Assembly: GCA_965262015.1 (NCBI GenBank)
Contig: OZ253494.1
Coordinates: 1,736,001-1,800,000, forward strand
Reading direction: 5' to 3'
Source: G965262015 sp965262015
Lineage (GTDB): Bacteria > Spirochaetota > Leptospiria > Turneriellales > CBDBES01
Length of the DNA stretch: 64,000 nt
Under the pieces are notes generated by a model that saw only the letters and a list, made by a program, of their open reading frames with translations, made no database searches and had not been told where the DNA came from. Positions 63,188 through 64,000 of the stretch are shown one piece after another (position 1 is the stretch's first letter; every line of letters starts with the position of its first letter). The translations under genes and the position numbers were made by a program.

Positions 63188-63860
63188 AAAGTTTAAGGTG
63201 TTCATAAGCCATTCTTTTTAAAAGTAAGGAGAACAGCTAATGAAAATCAAATCAATCAATGGATACATATCGAGAAATATTTATCAGAGAATATGAGTTA
63301 TAGGGGGATAGCTCAAAAAATAAATATATCAAAGTCTGCTGTCTTTTATGAGATAAAAACAAAATCAATCAATGACATACATAAGGCTAGAAATGCACAA
63401 TACCTTACTGAAAAGAAAAAATATTATGCAAAGTATTATATTTAGGTCTATTCATAACATGAAAAATAGTATAAAAAAGTGTTTAGAGTATGGAGAATAG
63501 ACACGATGTACATACAAAATGGATATATTGCGGTTATAGTAGAAAGGTATCTTGAAAGATTATAGCAATGCTTATACCTAATCTAAAAGTAGAAACATTA
63601 TTAGAAGCATGGGAACAGTTGTTTCCTTATGGTAGATAATATCCAGGCTATCGTCTATAGCAGAAGAACTGAAAATACAAAATTTCAAAGGAAGAGATAT
63701 TCGAGCCTCCTATATGCATGCGACCCATGTTCACCGTGGCAAAAAAATATATTTAGATCTTGTACTATGATCAATAACATGTGTAGGCTATCCTTACAAG
63801 GGAAAACTACTAACCAAGTCTATTCTGTCCAGAACTGGTAATGACTCTACAGAATCATGC
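63188..63860 (+). mobile_element. Decayed IS30-like element
   Basis: It starts with the IS-end motif (diverged copy of 51115) and AAGGAG. After it a frame without start reads IEKYLSENMSYRGIAQKINI and SKSAVFYEIK, an IS30-type N-terminal HTH, to a stop near 63444. Further on, CDPCSPWQKNIF near 63721 resembles the 'aDPySPWQrG' block of IS30 transposases, though frames do not connect. No right end is clear. The gap 63105-64000 contains no intact gene. Confidence 0.5.
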
Positions 63861-64000
63861 AAACTAATTTTTATAGTAATTTAAAAGTACTTTATATGTA
63901 AAAAAACATTAGACAATTTATCTATAATCTTATCTCTTCGGTGTAAAGAAAGAGTATAAAAATATGACAGACTTAAATCTAAATCTTTTATGACGATAAG
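63861..64000 (+). repeat. Second copy of the NHL upstream repeat, cut by the right edge
   Basis: Inverted copy of 37518-37664. In the first copy an NHL lipoprotein gene starts 23 bases beyond the equivalent end. By analogy a paralogue should start on the plus strand about 24 bases after the end of this window. Confidence 0.8.

Noticed and set aside
1..64000. tRNA or rRNA genes
   Set aside because: Scanning the gaps for T-arm motifs such as GGTTCGAATCC and for conserved rRNA segments gave no candidate; done by eye, so a divergent tRNA could be missed.

Overview
The window is visibly AT-rich bacterial DNA, tightly coded on both strands. A LolA-like protein, a large outer-membrane-type barrel protein and several lipoproteins point to a two-membrane (diderm) cell. 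A motility-associated-factor glycosyltransferase fragment, NHL-repeat lipoproteins with loose lipoboxes, an EtfBA pair and a Bdr-like coiled-coil family would fit a spirochaete. That assignment is an inference and not firm. The cell makes its own Lys, Trp, His, Arg, purines, pyrimidines and isoprenoids, at least in part.

Layout. 0-6.8 kb: MAF glycosyltransferase tail, TPR protein, Trm112-like protein, dxs, lysA, trpB. 6.8-9.0 kb: a small accessory island with an IS-end remnant, a Panacea (SocA-type) antitoxin plus an unknown partner, and two unknown genes. It is bracketed by a copy of the trpB 3' end. 9-12.7 kb: hisG, a TPR membrane protein, two tiny ORFs and an Ala-rich lipoprotein. 12.7-19.8 kb: the most unusual part, nine near-identical small membrane-anchored coiled-coil genes on the minus strand, each with its own promoter, palindrome and ribosome site, embedded in a G/T-rich degenerate repeat. 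20.1-33.1 kb: housekeeping (gcvH, gcvP, purL, argH, lolA, purE, manA, queA, argG, pdhC). 33.2-37.5 kb: an internally deleted IS30 element and a 1248-residue NHL lipoprotein. 37.8-45.6 kb: pyrC, ligA, murC and a barrel protein. 45.6-51.0 kb: a six-gene minus-strand operon (thiolase, SDR, acyl-CoA dehydrogenase, APH-type kinase, LvaB-like protein, histidine phosphatase) resembling the lva/ACAD10-type route for 4-hydroxyacyl-CoA. 51-53.4 kb: a second NHL lipoprotein with a (AACAAGC)10 tract at its start that should act as a frame switch, bracketed by direct repeats. 53.4-63.1 kb: orphan HicB, argD, etfB-etfA, hom, a queuosine-precursor transporter, IS remnant, acyl-CoA dehydrogenase, queF, CPBP protease and an unknown membrane protein. 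63.1-64 kb: a decayed IS30 remnant and a 140-bp repeat that also lies upstream of the large NHL gene, predicting another NHL paralogue just past the right edge.

Working together: EtfBA would take electrons from the acyl-CoA dehydrogenases at 47.7 and 59.5 kb. The transporter, QueF and QueA form most of a preQ0-salvage route to queuosine. The surface repertoire (NHL lipoproteins, Ala-rich lipoprotein, coiled-coil array) carries repeat structures typical of genes that vary by slippage or recombination. No tRNA, rRNA or CRISPR array was recognised.
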